Shown here piece by piece: positions 33,187 to 41,867 of a DNA stretch of 64,000 nt (positions are counted from its first letter, which is position 1; each line of letters begins with the position of its first letter). The position numbers and the translations under genes were made by a program. The stretch covers positions 1 through 64,000 of the forward strand of contig CAUAFT010000012.1 in NCBI GenBank assembly GCA_958428365.1, given 5' to 3'. The DNA comes from an uncultured Lachnospiraceae bacterium (GTDB lineage Bacteria > Bacillota > Clostridia > Lachnospirales > Lachnospiraceae). A model generated the notes under the pieces. It was not told the origin of the DNA. It searched no databases and worked only from the letters and a program-made list of their open reading frames with translations.

Positions 33187-33801
33187 TTATTCCTTTGTCA
33201 AAACTTTCTTACACCAGCCTGCCTTCCCGCAGTGGGGGCACCTCAACCATCTGGTAGTCAACATATGCATTCCCATAGAATAGGCGCCAAAGGTAGGAAT
33301 AAACGCCTCCTCACAATGCCTGCATTTGTAATACCCGATCTTACACTCTCCCTGCATTGCCACATAGAGTCCTGCTGCAAAGATAACACATGCGATCAAC
33401 ACCAATGTGACCTTTACCGGCAGGCTCATCACCTCCGTGTAGGTGACAACCACCAGGAGCAGGGTTATAAAGGAGATCGTAGCGATCACTCCTGTGATGG
33501 CAGTAAGTATCATTTTCGTCTTATTTTCTTCTTTTTCTCTCATCATATTCACCATATTTTCCTCCGCTTTCTTACGATAATCCCTGTCAGCCACCTTTTC
33601 CCCGGAGAGAAGTTCATTGACACTGATGTCCAATGTATCGCACAGCGGAAGCAGCAATGAAATCTCCGGGAAACCATTTCCGCACTCCCATTTGGAAACG
33701 GTCTTATCGCTGATGTCAAGGATCTCTGCCAGTTGTTTCTGAGTGTAACTTTTCTGTTTTCTCTGTTCTGCGATAAACCTTCCGGTTTTTATCTGATCCA
33801 T
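33187..33801 (-). CDS. XRE-family regulator with two membrane helices and a zinc ribbon
   Basis: 204 residues. An N-terminal HTH (residues 5-60: 'RKQKSYTQKQLAEILDISDKTVSKWECGNGFPEI') is followed by a short linker, two hydrophobic helices (about 97-118 and 125-147) and a C-terminal zinc ribbon with CRHC and CPHC knuckles. This makes it a membrane-anchored DNA-binding protein with a cytoplasmic metal site. AAAGGAGG precedes the ATG. It is divergent from the M50-like protease gene, and a 340-bp region with an inverted repeat separates them. Function unknown; self-control and control of the protease gene are possible. Confidence 0.82.
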   Translation of the reverse strand: MDQIKTGRFIAEQRKQKSYTQKQLAEILDISDKTVSKWECGNGFPEISLLLPLCDTLDISVNELLSGEKVADRDYRKKAEENMVNMMREKEENKTKMILTAITGVIATISFITLLLVVVTYTEVMSLPVKVTLVLIACVIFAAGLYVAMQGECKIGYYKCRHCEEAFIPTFGAYSMGMHMLTTRWLRCPHCGKAGWCKKVLTKE

Positions 33802-34142
33802 GGTCTCCTCCTTTCTGATTCCATTATCCTTCCTCTAATGTGAATATGACACTCACGGAGCGTAGAATATGGTGAATTTATGCGGATTCTACGTTTCGTG
33901 GAATGGGCTGTTTTCATTTCTGCTCTTCGTATGTTCCATTTTGTATAAATTATAGCACGGATACCCATGCAAGTCATTTCTTTTCTACTTTTATAAAATG
34001 TCATATTATTTTCAACCCCACCGCAGTTATTCCCTTGATAAATCCATGGAAAATCATAAACAGAAATGATATGATATCTGCATACGAACACGAAAAAAGC
34101 AAAATCGCAAAAGATGAACTACCCATGAACAGGAGAGAATCC
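33802..34142. promoter_or_regulatory. Divergent intergenic region with an inverted repeat
   Basis: Region between the XRE regulator and the M50-like gene. It holds an 8-bp inverted repeat CGTAGAAT (33861-33868) / ATTCTACG (33886-33893) with a 17-base spacer, close to the XRE start, which could be an operator. No stable protein-coding frame with a ribosome site was seen. No clear -35/-10 pair for the plus-strand gene was identified. Confidence 0.35.
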
Positions 34143-35186
34143 ATGAATCTGACAATAAACGTTTCCCCCGAAAACACACTCTTTCTTATCGCCCTTCTTC
34201 TGGTCGCCCTCTATCTGGCTGTCTTTTTACAGCTCATCCTCCACGAAGCCGGACATCTGATTTTTGGTCTTATCAGTGGATACCATTTTACTTCCTTTCG
34301 CATCGGAAATCTGATGTGGCTGAAAAAAGACGGACATCTTCAGCTAAAACGTCTCTCCCTCGCCGGGACCGGAGGTCAGTGCCTGATGTCGCCTCCGGAA
34401 CTCGTAAATGGAAAGATCCCTTTTGTCCTTTACAATCTGGGGGGACCGCTTGTGAACCTGCTCCTTGGCATTCTCTCCCTTTGCCTTTACCTGCTTTTTG
34501 ATCTTCCCGTCTGGCTCGATAACTGGTTTTTGATTCATACGGTTCTTGGATTTGGTTTCGCATTCATCAACGGTATTCCCATTGTTCCATTGGGTAACGA
34601 CGGAAGCAATACCCTGGCTCTTTTAAAAAGCGACGGCGCCCTCTATTCTTTTTGGATTCAACTGCGGGCGAATGCCCTGTTGGCTCAGGGAACCCGCTTA
34701 AAAGATATGCCAAAGGAGTGGTTTGCCCTTCCTCCGAAAGAAGAGATGAAAAATTCCATGTCTGCCGTAAGAGCCGTCCTCGCCTGCAACCGCCTGCTGG
34801 ATATGCACAGATTTTCGGAAAGCGCAGCTCTTATGATGGAACTGCTTGAGCCCTCCACCGGAGAAAAAACAACGATGACCGACCTCCACCGGGGACTGCT
34901 GATCTGCGATCTCATCTACTGCGAAGCGATAAATGAAAACCGTCTGGAATTTTTTAAAAAATGGTATCAATGGGATCTGCAAAAATTCATGAAGTCCATG
35001 AAGAAATTCCCTTCCGTACTGCGTACAGAATACGTCTATGCCCTTTTTGTAGAAAAAGACCGAAAAAAAGCGGAGGATCTTCAGCTGCAGTTCCAAAGAT
35101 GCATCCGCTCTTATCCTTATCCTGCCGATATCGAAAGCGAACAGGAATTGATGGAGATCGCCTTACAAAAATTCAACAAGATGTAA
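34143..35186 (+). CDS. M50-like membrane metalloprotease
   Basis: 347 residues from the ATG at 34143, which has AGGAGAG five bases upstream; the frame is open further upstream but that part is not supported by a ribosome site. The zinc motif HExxH is in LHEAGH (34-38) inside the second half of the first membrane helix, and a second motif 'INGIPIVPLGNDGSN' resembles the N-x-x-P-x-x-P-L-x-x-D third ligand of M50 site-2 proteases. There are three or four membrane helices in the first 180 residues, followed by a ~160-residue helical cytoplasmic domain with Lys/Glu. The family cuts membrane proteins within the bilayer. The substrate is unknown. It is the only plus-strand gene near here. Confidence 0.8.
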   Translation: MNLTINVSPENTLFLIALLLVALYLAVFLQLILHEAGHLIFGLISGYHFTSFRIGNLMWLKKDGHLQLKRLSLAGTGGQCLMSPPELVNGKIPFVLYNLGGPLVNLLLGILSLCLYLLFDLPVWLDNWFLIHTVLGFGFAFINGIPIVPLGNDGSNTLALLKSDGALYSFWIQLRANALLAQGTRLKDMPKEWFALPPKEEMKNSMSAVRAVLACNRLLDMHRFSESAALMMELLEPSTGEKTTMTDLHRGLLICDLIYCEAINENRLEFFKKWYQWDLQKFMKSMKKFPSVLRTEYVYALFVEKDRKKAEDLQLQFQRCIRSYPYPADIESEQELMEIALQKFNKM

Positions 35187-35246
35187 CCGGGATCTGATTC
35201 CTAGTATCAAATACCGCTGATAGGCGCAGGTTTCCAGCTGCACATC

Positions 35247-35672
35247 TCAATATCCCACCGGATGACTCCGGTTCCCAGCCTTCAACCTGGACATCGCCCT
35301 CGCCAGGGAAGCCTTGGAGCGGTGATACTCCTGAATACTCTGCTTCTGGCGAAGCTGCTCCTCCGCCCGCTCCTTTGCCTCTCTCGCACGGTAAATATCA
35401 ATCTCTTCCGGGTACTCGCAGGTATCCACGATCACCATGGCGCGGTTATTAATCACCTGCGCTAATCCGGTTCCCGTGACACCGGATATCCATTCCCCGT
35501 CCTCCTTTTGGATCTGGATCTCTCCGATCTCTACGGCAAAGACCATATTTTCATGGTGCGCCTGGATCGCCTTTTTTCCATCCTCCAGGGGCAGGATCAC
35601 CTGGATACACCTGCCGTCGAAAAATACACGGTCGCAGGCTATGACTTTCAGACTAAACGTATTGTTTGGCAT
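35247..35672 (-). CDS. atpC: F-type ATP synthase epsilon subunit (operon 1)
   Basis: 141 residues. The N-terminal beta sandwich starts 'FSLKVIACDRVFFDGRCIQVILPLEDGKKAIQAHHENMVFAV', and a C-terminal two-helix part includes 'EIDIYRAREAKERAEEQLRQKQS'. It couples rotor to the F1 head and can inhibit ATP hydrolysis. The N-terminus is more divergent than in the second copy (61357-61761). It overlaps the beta subunit stop by 20 bp and is the last gene of the operon. After it there is only 60 bp with no clear terminator before the convergent M50-like gene. Confidence 0.95.
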   Translation of the reverse strand: MPNNTFSLKVIACDRVFFDGRCIQVILPLEDGKKAIQAHHENMVFAVEIGEIQIQKEDGEWISGVTGTGLAQVINNRAMVIVDTCEYPEEIDIYRAREAKERAEEQLRQKQSIQEYHRSKASLARAMSRLKAGNRSHPVGY

Positions 35673-37041
35673 TCTCTATCACATCCTCCATCGTTCCCAC
35701 ATTGAAAAACGCAGCTTCGGGATATTCGTCCATTTCTCCATTAATGATCGCCTGGAATCCCCGGATGGTATCCTTTAACGGTACATATTTTCCCGGAACT
35801 CCGGTAAAGTTCTCCGCCACATGGAAGGGCTGGGAGAGGAATTTTTGAATCTTTCTTGCCCGGTACACCGTCAGCTTATCCTCCTCGGACAGTTCCTCCA
35901 TACCCAAAATGGCAATGATGTCCTGAAGCTCCATGTATTTTTGAAGGATCTCCTGTACCTTTCTGGCTGTCTCGTAATGTTCCTTTCCCACCACATCCGC
36001 TTCTAAAATTCGGGAATTGGACTCCAAGGGATCCACGGCAGGATAGATTCCCTGCTCCACGATCTTTCTGGACAGGACCGTCGTGGCGTCCAGATGGGCA
36101 AAGGTAGTTGCCGGGGCCGGGTCCGTTAAGTCGTCGGCAGGCACATAGACCGCCTGTACAGAGGTAACGGAACCGCTCTTTGTGGAGGCGATCCGCTCCT
36201 GCAGTTCTCCCATCTCTGTGGCAAGTGTGGGCTGATAGCCTACGGCGGAAGGCATACGCCCCAATAATGCGGAGACCTCGGAACCTGCCTGGGTAAAACG
36301 GAAGATATTGTCGATAAAGAGCAGTACATTCTGATGCTCCTCATCCCGGAAATACTCTGCCATGGTAAGTCCGCTCTCCGCCACACGCATTCTGGCTCCC
36401 GGCGGCTCGTTCATCTGACCAAACACCAGCGCCGTCTTTTCCAAAACACCCGACTCCTTCATCTCCGTCCAGAGGTCGTTTCCCTCTCTGGAACGCTCTC
36501 CCACACCGGTAAAGATGGAATATCCGCCGTGCTCCGTCGCAATATTGCGGATCAATTCCTGGATCAACACGGTCTTTCCCACACCGGCGCCGCCGAAGAG
36601 TCCGATCTTTCCACCTTTTGCATATGGGGCTAAGAGGTCAATGACCTTGATCCCGGTCTCTAAGACCTCCACCACCGGACTCTGCTCTTCAAAGGAAGGC
36701 GGCTCCCTGTGAATGTCCCAGTGCTTCTCCCGTTCCAGAGAAGCGCCCCCGTCCAGGGTCTCTCCCAGAACATTGAACAGCCGTCCCAGCGTTCCCTTTC
36801 CCACCGGAACCTGAATACCGCCTCCTTTGGCAAGGACTTCCATGTCCTTACAGAGACCCTCGCTGGAGGAGAGCATGATACAGCGCACCGTATTGTTTCC
36901 GATATGCTGCGCCACCTCCATCACACATTTCTTCCCATCGTTATCTACTTCCAAAGCATCTTTTATAAATGGAAGGTCGTTATCTTCAAATGCAACATCT
37001 ACCACAGGTCCCATTACCTGCATGATTTTTCCTTTTTTCAT
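35653..37041 (-). CDS. atpD: F-type ATP synthase beta subunit (operon 1)
   Basis: 462 residues. The catalytic P-loop is GGAGVGKT, the catalytic Glu is in GVGERSREGNDL, and the Walker B Asp is in VLLFIDNIFRFTQAGSEVSALLGRMPSAVGYQPTLA elements; the DELSEED loop reads MEELSEEDK. All active-site residues are present, so it should be functional. The sequence is clearly different from the second beta copy, for example in residues 1-100 and in the C-terminal 'GEMDEYPEAAFFNVGTMEDVIENA' tail. It lies 75 bp after the gamma gene, with a small GC-rich inverted stretch between them. Confidence 0.97.
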   Translation of the reverse strand: MKKGKIMQVMGPVVDVAFEDNDLPFIKDALEVDNDGKKCVMEVAQHIGNNTVRCIMLSSSEGLCKDMEVLAKGGGIQVPVGKGTLGRLFNVLGETLDGGASLEREKHWDIHREPPSFEEQSPVVEVLETGIKVIDLLAPYAKGGKIGLFGGAGVGKTVLIQELIRNIATEHGGYSIFTGVGERSREGNDLWTEMKESGVLEKTALVFGQMNEPPGARMRVAESGLTMAEYFRDEEHQNVLLFIDNIFRFTQAGSEVSALLGRMPSAVGYQPTLATEMGELQERIASTKSGSVTSVQAVYVPADDLTDPAPATTFAHLDATTVLSRKIVEQGIYPAVDPLESNSRILEADVVGKEHYETARKVQEILQKYMELQDIIAILGMEELSEEDKLTVYRARKIQKFLSQPFHVAENFTGVPGKYVPLKDTIRGFQAIINGEMDEYPEAAFFNVGTMEDVIENAKQYV

Positions 37042-37116
37042 TCCATTTACCTCTCGCTTTTTTCTTTTTTATTCCCGCGGGCAATGAGCCGGGCGCGGGT
37101 TGTTGACTTCGCTTTT

Positions 37117-38043
37117 TTATTTCTGCTTCTTGTTTTTCTGCGCCTTGGCTCCTCCGATCACCTCGGTGATCTGCTGGGTGATCGCCGCCTGACGCACACG
37201 GTTATATTCCACGGACAGCATCTGAAGCATTTCCTTCGCACTGTCCGTTGCCGCCTGCATCGCCATCATTCTGGAATTGTGTTCGCTGGCAAAGGACTCC
37301 ACCAGAGTACTGTAGATCGCTCCTGTCACACAGTTCGGCACCAAATGCTCCAAAATTGCCTCCATGGACGGTTCTACCCGGATCTCCTCATGATACACCT
37401 CAACAGGAACTTTTGCCCCATCCTGATCCTTCATATTTGAAGGAGTCTCCAGAAAATCTTCCTTTTTTAAGGGAAGCAGCTTTAACTTCTCAGCGTTCAT
37501 GGAAAATGCGTTTTCCATCTTTGTATACACAATGTAGATCTCATCCAGCTCGCCTTCATCATAGAGCTGCATCACACAATCCGTAATGACCCTCGCCCGG
37601 TGCAGGGACGGATTTTGAACGGTATATTTGAACTCCGTGTCCACTTCCAGCCCTTCTTTTGCGAAGTACTGGCGTCCCAATTCCCCGACAACGAACAATT
37701 TGTTATTTTTTCCCTGTTTGAAAAGCTCGTGCGCCATCTTGATGACATTGTGGTTATAGGCTCCCGCCAGACCTTTATCGGCTGTGATGACGATATAGCC
37801 CCTCTTTTTCTCCTCATCAGGAATGTTTTCCTCCTGTTCAAAATAACGGCTGTGATTCTCAGGGATATGCCGCAGGAATCTGGATACCGCCATCTGTAAC
37901 GAAAAGAAATAAGGTTCCGTATCCTCTAATTTCTGCTTTGCAGTTCGCAGCTTGGCGGAGGAGATCATGTACATCGCGTTGGTTATTTTCATAGTATCCT
38001 GGATGCTTTTCATCCGCTTTTGAATTTCCTTCGTGTTTGCCAT
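37117..38043 (-). CDS. atpG: F-type ATP synthase gamma subunit (operon 1)
   Basis: 308 residues from the ATG at 38043 (MANTKEIQKRMKSIQDTMKIT), which has AGGTGATGG upstream and matches the family start; an upstream in-frame start would be inside the alpha gene. The conserved N-terminal helix ('IQKRMKSIQDTMKITNAMYMISSAKL'), the 'VITADKGLAGAYNHN' segment and the C-terminal 'NSRMMAMQAATDSAKEMLQMLSVEYNRVRQAAITQQITEVIGGAKA' helix form the rotor shaft. It has a longer central part than the second gamma copy. It follows the alpha gene with a 4-bp gap. Confidence 0.96.
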   Translation of the reverse strand: MANTKEIQKRMKSIQDTMKITNAMYMISSAKLRTAKQKLEDTEPYFFSLQMAVSRFLRHIPENHSRYFEQEENIPDEEKKRGYIVITADKGLAGAYNHNVIKMAHELFKQGKNNKLFVVGELGRQYFAKEGLEVDTEFKYTVQNPSLHRARVITDCVMQLYDEGELDEIYIVYTKMENAFSMNAEKLKLLPLKKEDFLETPSNMKDQDGAKVPVEVYHEEIRVEPSMEAILEHLVPNCVTGAIYSTLVESFASEHNSRMMAMQAATDSAKEMLQMLSVEYNRVRQAAITQQITEVIGGAKAQKNKKQK

Positions 38044-38047
38044 TCCA

Positions 38048-39550
38048 TCACCTGCTTTTAAACTCTTCCACTGCTGCAATTATGGCTTCTACGGTGGGAT
38101 CCTCCAACGTCTTCGTCCTCTGGATCTCATCTATGATCTCTCTATGTTCCAGCCGGAAAAAATCCAGCAGTTTTTCCTGATATTCCTTTAGCTTTGGCAC
38201 TTCAGCGTCCAAAAAACATCGTTTGTTTGCAGCCGTTAATGTGATGACCTGCTCTGCCAGACTCATGGGCTGACAAAGCGGCTGTTTTAATAACTCCATC
38301 AATCCCTTTCCATAGCGGAGCTGTTCCTTTGTCGTGTCATCCAGATCCGAGCTGAACTGGGTGAACACCTCCATCTCACGGTACTGCGCCAGATCCAGAC
38401 GGATCGTACCAGAAGCCTTCTTCATAGCCTTCGTCTGCGCCGCACCGCCCACACGGGATACGGAGAGTCCCACATTCACTGCAGGTCTCATTCCCGCAAA
38501 GAACAGGTCGCTCTCTAAAAAAATCTGTCCGTCCGTGATGGAAATGACATTGGTTGGTATGTAAGCCGACACATCTCCCGCCTGGGTCTCGATGATCGGC
38601 AGCGCTGTGATGGAACCGCCGCCCAGCTCCTCACTTAATTTACTGGAGCGCTCCAACAGTCTGGAATGTAAGTAGAATACGTCTCCCGGATACGCCTCAC
38701 GTCCCGGAGAACGCTCCAGCAGCAGGGACAGCGCACGGTAAGCCACTGCGTGCTTGGACAGATCATCGTATACGATCAAAACATCTTTTCCCTGATACAT
38801 GAAGTATTCTGCAAGGGCAGTTCCCGCATAAGGGGCGATATACTGCAATGACGCGGAATCGCTGGCGGTGGCGCAAAGCACGATGGAATAGCTCATGGCT
38901 CCATGTTTTTCCAGCGTATTTACCAGCTTTGCTACCGTGGACGCCTTCTGTCCGATGGCGACATAGATACAGATCGTATCCTTGCCTTTTTGGTTTAAGA
39001 TGGTATCAATGGCTATGGAAGTCTTTCCCGTCTGCCTGTCTCCGATGATCAGCTCTCTCTGCCCTCTGCCGATGGGAAACATGCTGTCTATGGCAAGAAT
39101 GCCCGTCTCCATAGGTTGTTTGACAGACTGCCTCTCCACAATACCCGGCGCTTCCTGCTCCAAAGCCCGATAATCCTCCGCCTTGATCTCTCCCTTTCCG
39201 TCAATGGGCGCTCCCAGAGCATTGATGATTCTTCCAAGATAGCCCTCTCCCACGGGAACGCCAGCTTTTTTCTTTGTTCTGGTTACCCTGGTTCCCTCCT
39301 TGATACCGGTATCTTTTCCAAGGATGATACATCCGATCTGATCTCTTCGGATATCCTGTACCATTCCCCTGATCCCGTTTTCAAAAAGAACCACCTCTCC
39401 ATACATGGCATGTTCTATTCCATAGATGGTGGCGATCCCGTCTCCTACCCAGACAACGGAGCCCACCTCCTGCTCTTTGTTTACCATGTCATAGTGTTCT
39501 ATCTCATCTCTTAAGATGGATATGATTTCCTCCGAGCTTATGAAACTCAC
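38048..39550 (-). CDS. atpA: F-type ATP synthase alpha subunit (operon 1)
   Basis: 500 residues. The non-catalytic P-loop is GDRQTGKT, with the arginine finger in 'NVGLSVSRVGGAAQT' and 'PIGRGQRELIIGDRQ' before it. Three subunits alternate with beta in the F1 hexamer. The N-terminal residues 'ISSEEIISILRDEIEHYDMVNKEQEVGSVVWVGDGIATIYG' are typical. The gene starts 4 bp after the delta gene stop and reads complete. Confidence 0.97.
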   Translation of the reverse strand: MSFISSEEIISILRDEIEHYDMVNKEQEVGSVVWVGDGIATIYGIEHAMYGEVVLFENGIRGMVQDIRRDQIGCIILGKDTGIKEGTRVTRTKKKAGVPVGEGYLGRIINALGAPIDGKGEIKAEDYRALEQEAPGIVERQSVKQPMETGILAIDSMFPIGRGQRELIIGDRQTGKTSIAIDTILNQKGKDTICIYVAIGQKASTVAKLVNTLEKHGAMSYSIVLCATASDSASLQYIAPYAGTALAEYFMYQGKDVLIVYDDLSKHAVAYRALSLLLERSPGREAYPGDVFYLHSRLLERSSKLSEELGGGSITALPIIETQAGDVSAYIPTNVISITDGQIFLESDLFFAGMRPAVNVGLSVSRVGGAAQTKAMKKASGTIRLDLAQYREMEVFTQFSSDLDDTTKEQLRYGKGLMELLKQPLCQPMSLAEQVITLTAANKRCFLDAEVPKLKEYQEKLLDFFRLEHREIIDEIQRTKTLEDPTVEAIIAAVEEFKSR

Positions 39551-39554
39551 ACCA

Positions 39555-40058
39555 TCACCTCCAAATCAAACTTTGTTCTAACTTTTTCAGACGCCCTTCC
39601 ATGCTCCAGTCCTCTTCCATATCTTTAACACGGAGAACAAATCCGCCCAGCAGTTCCTTTCTCTCTTCCAGTTCCAGCCGAACTTCCCTGGCTCCATATT
39701 TTTTCTTAAGATACTCTTCCATCTCTTTTTGCTGTTGTTCAGTTGGAGGCAGGACATAATACAGATGAGCATGTAAGATCTGATTCTGGATCTCATAATA
39801 GAACTCATACGCCTGGAAAATATCTTCCAGCAGGTCGATGCTCTGATAGTCGCAGAGCACTTTCAGGAAATTCTGTACTTCTTTTGGAAAAATCCTCTCG
39901 ATCAGCCGGTGTTTTTCTGTAGAAGTGACAAGGGGACTGAGCAGCGCCTGCTGCAGCTTCTGCGTCAGAAAAAAGATGTTTTTTGTCTCATCCACAATGT
40001 CCCTGGAAACCCCCATCTCATAGAGGACGATTCCATAATTACCTGCTGCCTGCGTCAT
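39555..40058 (-). CDS. atpH: F-type ATP synthase delta subunit (operon 1)
   Basis: 167 residues from the ATG at 40058, with AGGTG six bases upstream; a GTG at 40067 is an alternative. 'AAGNYGIVLYEMGVS' matches the family start (…YAxALFExA…), and the C-terminal 'LEERKELLGGFVLRVKDMEEDWSMEGRLKKLEQSL' matches the 'GGxxIRIGDxxxDGSxxxxL' tail, although the 'D-x-S' part is changed to DWSME. It forms the outer stalk joint on top of F1. It overlaps the end of atpF by 20 bp. Confidence 0.92.
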   Translation of the reverse strand: MTQAAGNYGIVLYEMGVSRDIVDETKNIFFLTQKLQQALLSPLVTSTEKHRLIERIFPKEVQNFLKVLCDYQSIDLLEDIFQAYEFYYEIQNQILHAHLYYVLPPTEQQQKEMEEYLKKKYGAREVRLELEERKELLGGFVLRVKDMEEDWSMEGRLKKLEQSLIWR

Positions 40059-40545
40059 TCCATTCACCTGCTTTTTCTAAAAACTGTTCATACATGAAAC
40101 GGCTGTTTTCTTCCATCTGATTCTCTCCTATTACTTTTCCTGCAACGGCGAGTGCAAGTCCTGCAATCTGTGACTGCAACTCCTGCATGGTCTTCTCCCG
40201 CTCCAATTCGATCCTTCGCTGCGCCTGCTCTAAGATTTCTTCTGCTTTTTCCTCGGCTGTCTCTACTTTTTTATCATATTCAAGCTGTGCCGTTTTTCTC
40301 GCCTCATCGATGATCTGGGCGGACTCTTCATGCGCCTGTTCCAGAATCTCTTCATACTGTTTTTTTCTGGCATCTGCCTCTTCCTGTTTTTGCTTCGCGT
40401 CGGCTAACTCCGATCTTATGATGTCCTTGCGCTGCTGCATGATTGCAGTTACCGGGCCAATCAAAAACTTTTTTAATAGTAAATAGAGAACAATCAGGTT
40501 GATGATGGTAAAGACGATGTTCCAATCTAACCTTAATAACTGCAT
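40039..40545 (-). CDS. atpF: F-type ATP synthase b subunit (operon 1)
   Basis: 168 residues. One membrane helix near the N-terminus ('WNIVFTIINLIVLYLLLKKFLIGPV') is followed by a long Glu/Lys/Gln coiled coil, which is the peripheral stalk. 'ILEQAHEESAQIIDEARKTAQLEYDKKVETAEEKAEEILEQA' shows the typical 11-residue style repeats. It begins 21 bp after the c subunit and runs into atpH. Confidence 0.95.
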   Translation of the reverse strand: MQLLRLDWNIVFTIINLIVLYLLLKKFLIGPVTAIMQQRKDIIRSELADAKQKQEEADARKKQYEEILEQAHEESAQIIDEARKTAQLEYDKKVETAEEKAEEILEQAQRRIELEREKTMQELQSQIAGLALAVAGKVIGENQMEENSRFMYEQFLEKAGEWNDAGSR

Positions 40546-40565
40546 TTTCTGTCAAGTCCTTTCCC

Positions 40566-40790
40566 TTAACCTAAGAATAAGATAATGAGGATGGCAACTA
40601 CCATACCGAAGATTGCCGTACCTTCTGCCAGGGCACATCCTAACAGAAGTGCCTTGGTGATCTTACCCTCTGCCTCCGGCTGTCTTGCGATGGCGTCGGT
40701 GGCCTTGGATGTTGCGATGCCGATTCCGATTCCTGCTCCGATTCCTGTTACTGCTGCGAGACCTGCTCCGATTGCGATTAATGATGTCAT
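40566..40790 (-). CDS. atpE: F-type ATP synthase c subunit, proton-type by its ion-site residues (operon 1)
   Basis: 74 residues: two hydrophobic helices with the polar loop ARQPEAEGK. The ion-binding carboxylate is Glu56 in CALAEGTAIFG. In sodium-type c rings of anaerobes, such as Ilyobacter, a Gln in helix 1 and a Ser after the Glu complete the Na+ site. Here the corresponding residues are Ile23 and Gly57, while the following Thr58 is kept. I infer proton coupling. There is no leader peptide. It lies between atpB and atpF. Confidence 0.96.
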   Translation of the reverse strand: MTSLIAIGAGLAAVTGIGAGIGIGIATSKATDAIARQPEAEGKITKALLLGCALAEGTAIFGMVVAILIILFLG

Positions 40791-40820
40791 AATGAAACAC
40801 TCCTTTTTTATTTTGCTGTT

Positions 40821-41483
40821 TTATTCTATGGATTCTTTGATAAACAAAGAGGTTAAAAATACAAATACATATGCCTGTATGAACCCGTCAAAAAGATCAA
40901 AGTAAAAACTGAAGGGAATGGGTACCAGAAGCGGCGCCACAATTTTTATCAGTTCCATGATCACGAAAGCTCCGAGGATATTTCCAAAAAGACGCATACA
41001 CAACGATAATGGCCGAATGAAAATCTCTAAAATGTTCATCGGCAGCATGATCGGTATTGGTTCTGCAAAGCTCTTTAAAAAACCTTTCGCCCCCTTCTTA
41101 TGTACTCCGGAATACTCGATCAGTATGATACTCATGAGCGCCAGCGCTCCGGTAACGCCCACATCTTTTGTCGGTGACTTCATGCCCAGCAGTCCGATCA
41201 TGTTGGAAAATGCGATATAGAGTCCCACGGTCATCAGATATGGAATATATCTTTTCCCCTCTTCCCCCAGCAGATCATAAAAGAACTGATGAAGCGACCC
41301 TATCACGGTCTCCAACGCAAGCTGCTTTTTTCCAACCTGTTCCACTTGAAGATTACGGACCAGGAGGATGGAAGCTATGACCAGTACCGCCATGATGAAC
41401 CAGGTGACAACAACGGATTCCGCTACCGGGATCCCTCCCAATATTGGAATGGTAAACGCTGTCTCACAGTTCAATTCTTCCAT
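40821..41483 (-). CDS. atpB: F-type ATP synthase a subunit (operon 1)
   Basis: 220 residues with five or six membrane helices. The essential Arg is in 'FIRPLSLCMRLFGNILGAFVIMELI' (the RLFGN motif, at R164-type position). It forms the ion half-channels against the c ring. It is the first gene of the operon; no atpI precedes it. The intergenic region contains a canonical promoter at 41561-41589 reading into it. The order a-c-b-delta-alpha-gamma-beta-epsilon is complete. Confidence 0.95.
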   Translation of the reverse strand: MEELNCETAFTIPILGGIPVAESVVVTWFIMAVLVIASILLVRNLQVEQVGKKQLALETVIGSLHQFFYDLLGEEGKRYIPYLMTVGLYIAFSNMIGLLGMKSPTKDVGVTGALALMSIILIEYSGVHKKGAKGFLKSFAEPIPIMLPMNILEIFIRPLSLCMRLFGNILGAFVIMELIKIVAPLLVPIPFSFYFDLFDGFIQAYVFVFLTSLFIKESIE

Positions 41484-41560
41484 GAGTGCCTTAGATAATT
41501 CCTCCGTATTACCACTTCCTTTTTTATGAAATTTATGTGTGTTGTTGAAATGTTGACTGT

Positions 41561-41589
41561 ATTCTATTTAACTTTATGTTCAATGTCAA
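41561..41589 (-). promoter_or_regulatory. Sigma-A promoter of ATP synthase operon 1
   Basis: The -35 TTGACA (41584-41589) and -10 TAGAAT (41561-41566) are separated by exactly 17 bp on the minus strand, about 78 bp upstream of the atpB ATG. The rest of the intergenic stretch from 41590 to 41785 is AT-rich, and I see no gene in it. Confidence 0.75.
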
Positions 41590-41785
41590 TTTGCATGAAC
41601 GCTTTTCCATTTTTTCCAGAAATTGTATGAATTACACAAGTTTTATTGATATTTTCGTTTTATTTTCGTGCTTTTTGAACGATTTTTTCAAAACCTTTAC
41701 GGCGTCTTAACATCGAGTAGAAAACCCGCACGAAATGGATTTGGATGGAAAAATATTTTTTCTACTTAATTTTTTGCATAATGAA

Positions 41786-41810
41786 AGGACTGTGCAGAGT
41801 GCACAGTCCT
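41786..41810 (-). terminator. Hairpin after the Big2-domain gene, probable terminator
   Basis: Stem AGGACTGTGC / GCACAGTCCT with a 5-base loop, 58 bp after the stop codon of the Big2 gene. A weak T-tract (TTTCATT) follows on the minus strand, so efficiency is uncertain. Confidence 0.5.
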
Positions 41811-41867
41811 GTGGTTTTACCTTAAAGTTAAATTTTTTTACCTTGAATTGTCTTACGTTTCCTATGA

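Noticed and set aside
33903..34142. Upstream extension of the M50-like protease frame
   Set aside because: The stretch has no ribosome site and an un-protein-like composition; AGGAGAG before the ATG at 34143 decides the start.
35247..41483. Operon 1 as an N-type (Na+-translocating) ATPase
   Set aside because: N-ATPase operons begin with beta and epsilon genes and carry AtpQ/AtpR; here the order is the standard a-c-b-delta-alpha-gamma-beta-epsilon, and the c subunit lacks Na+ ligands.
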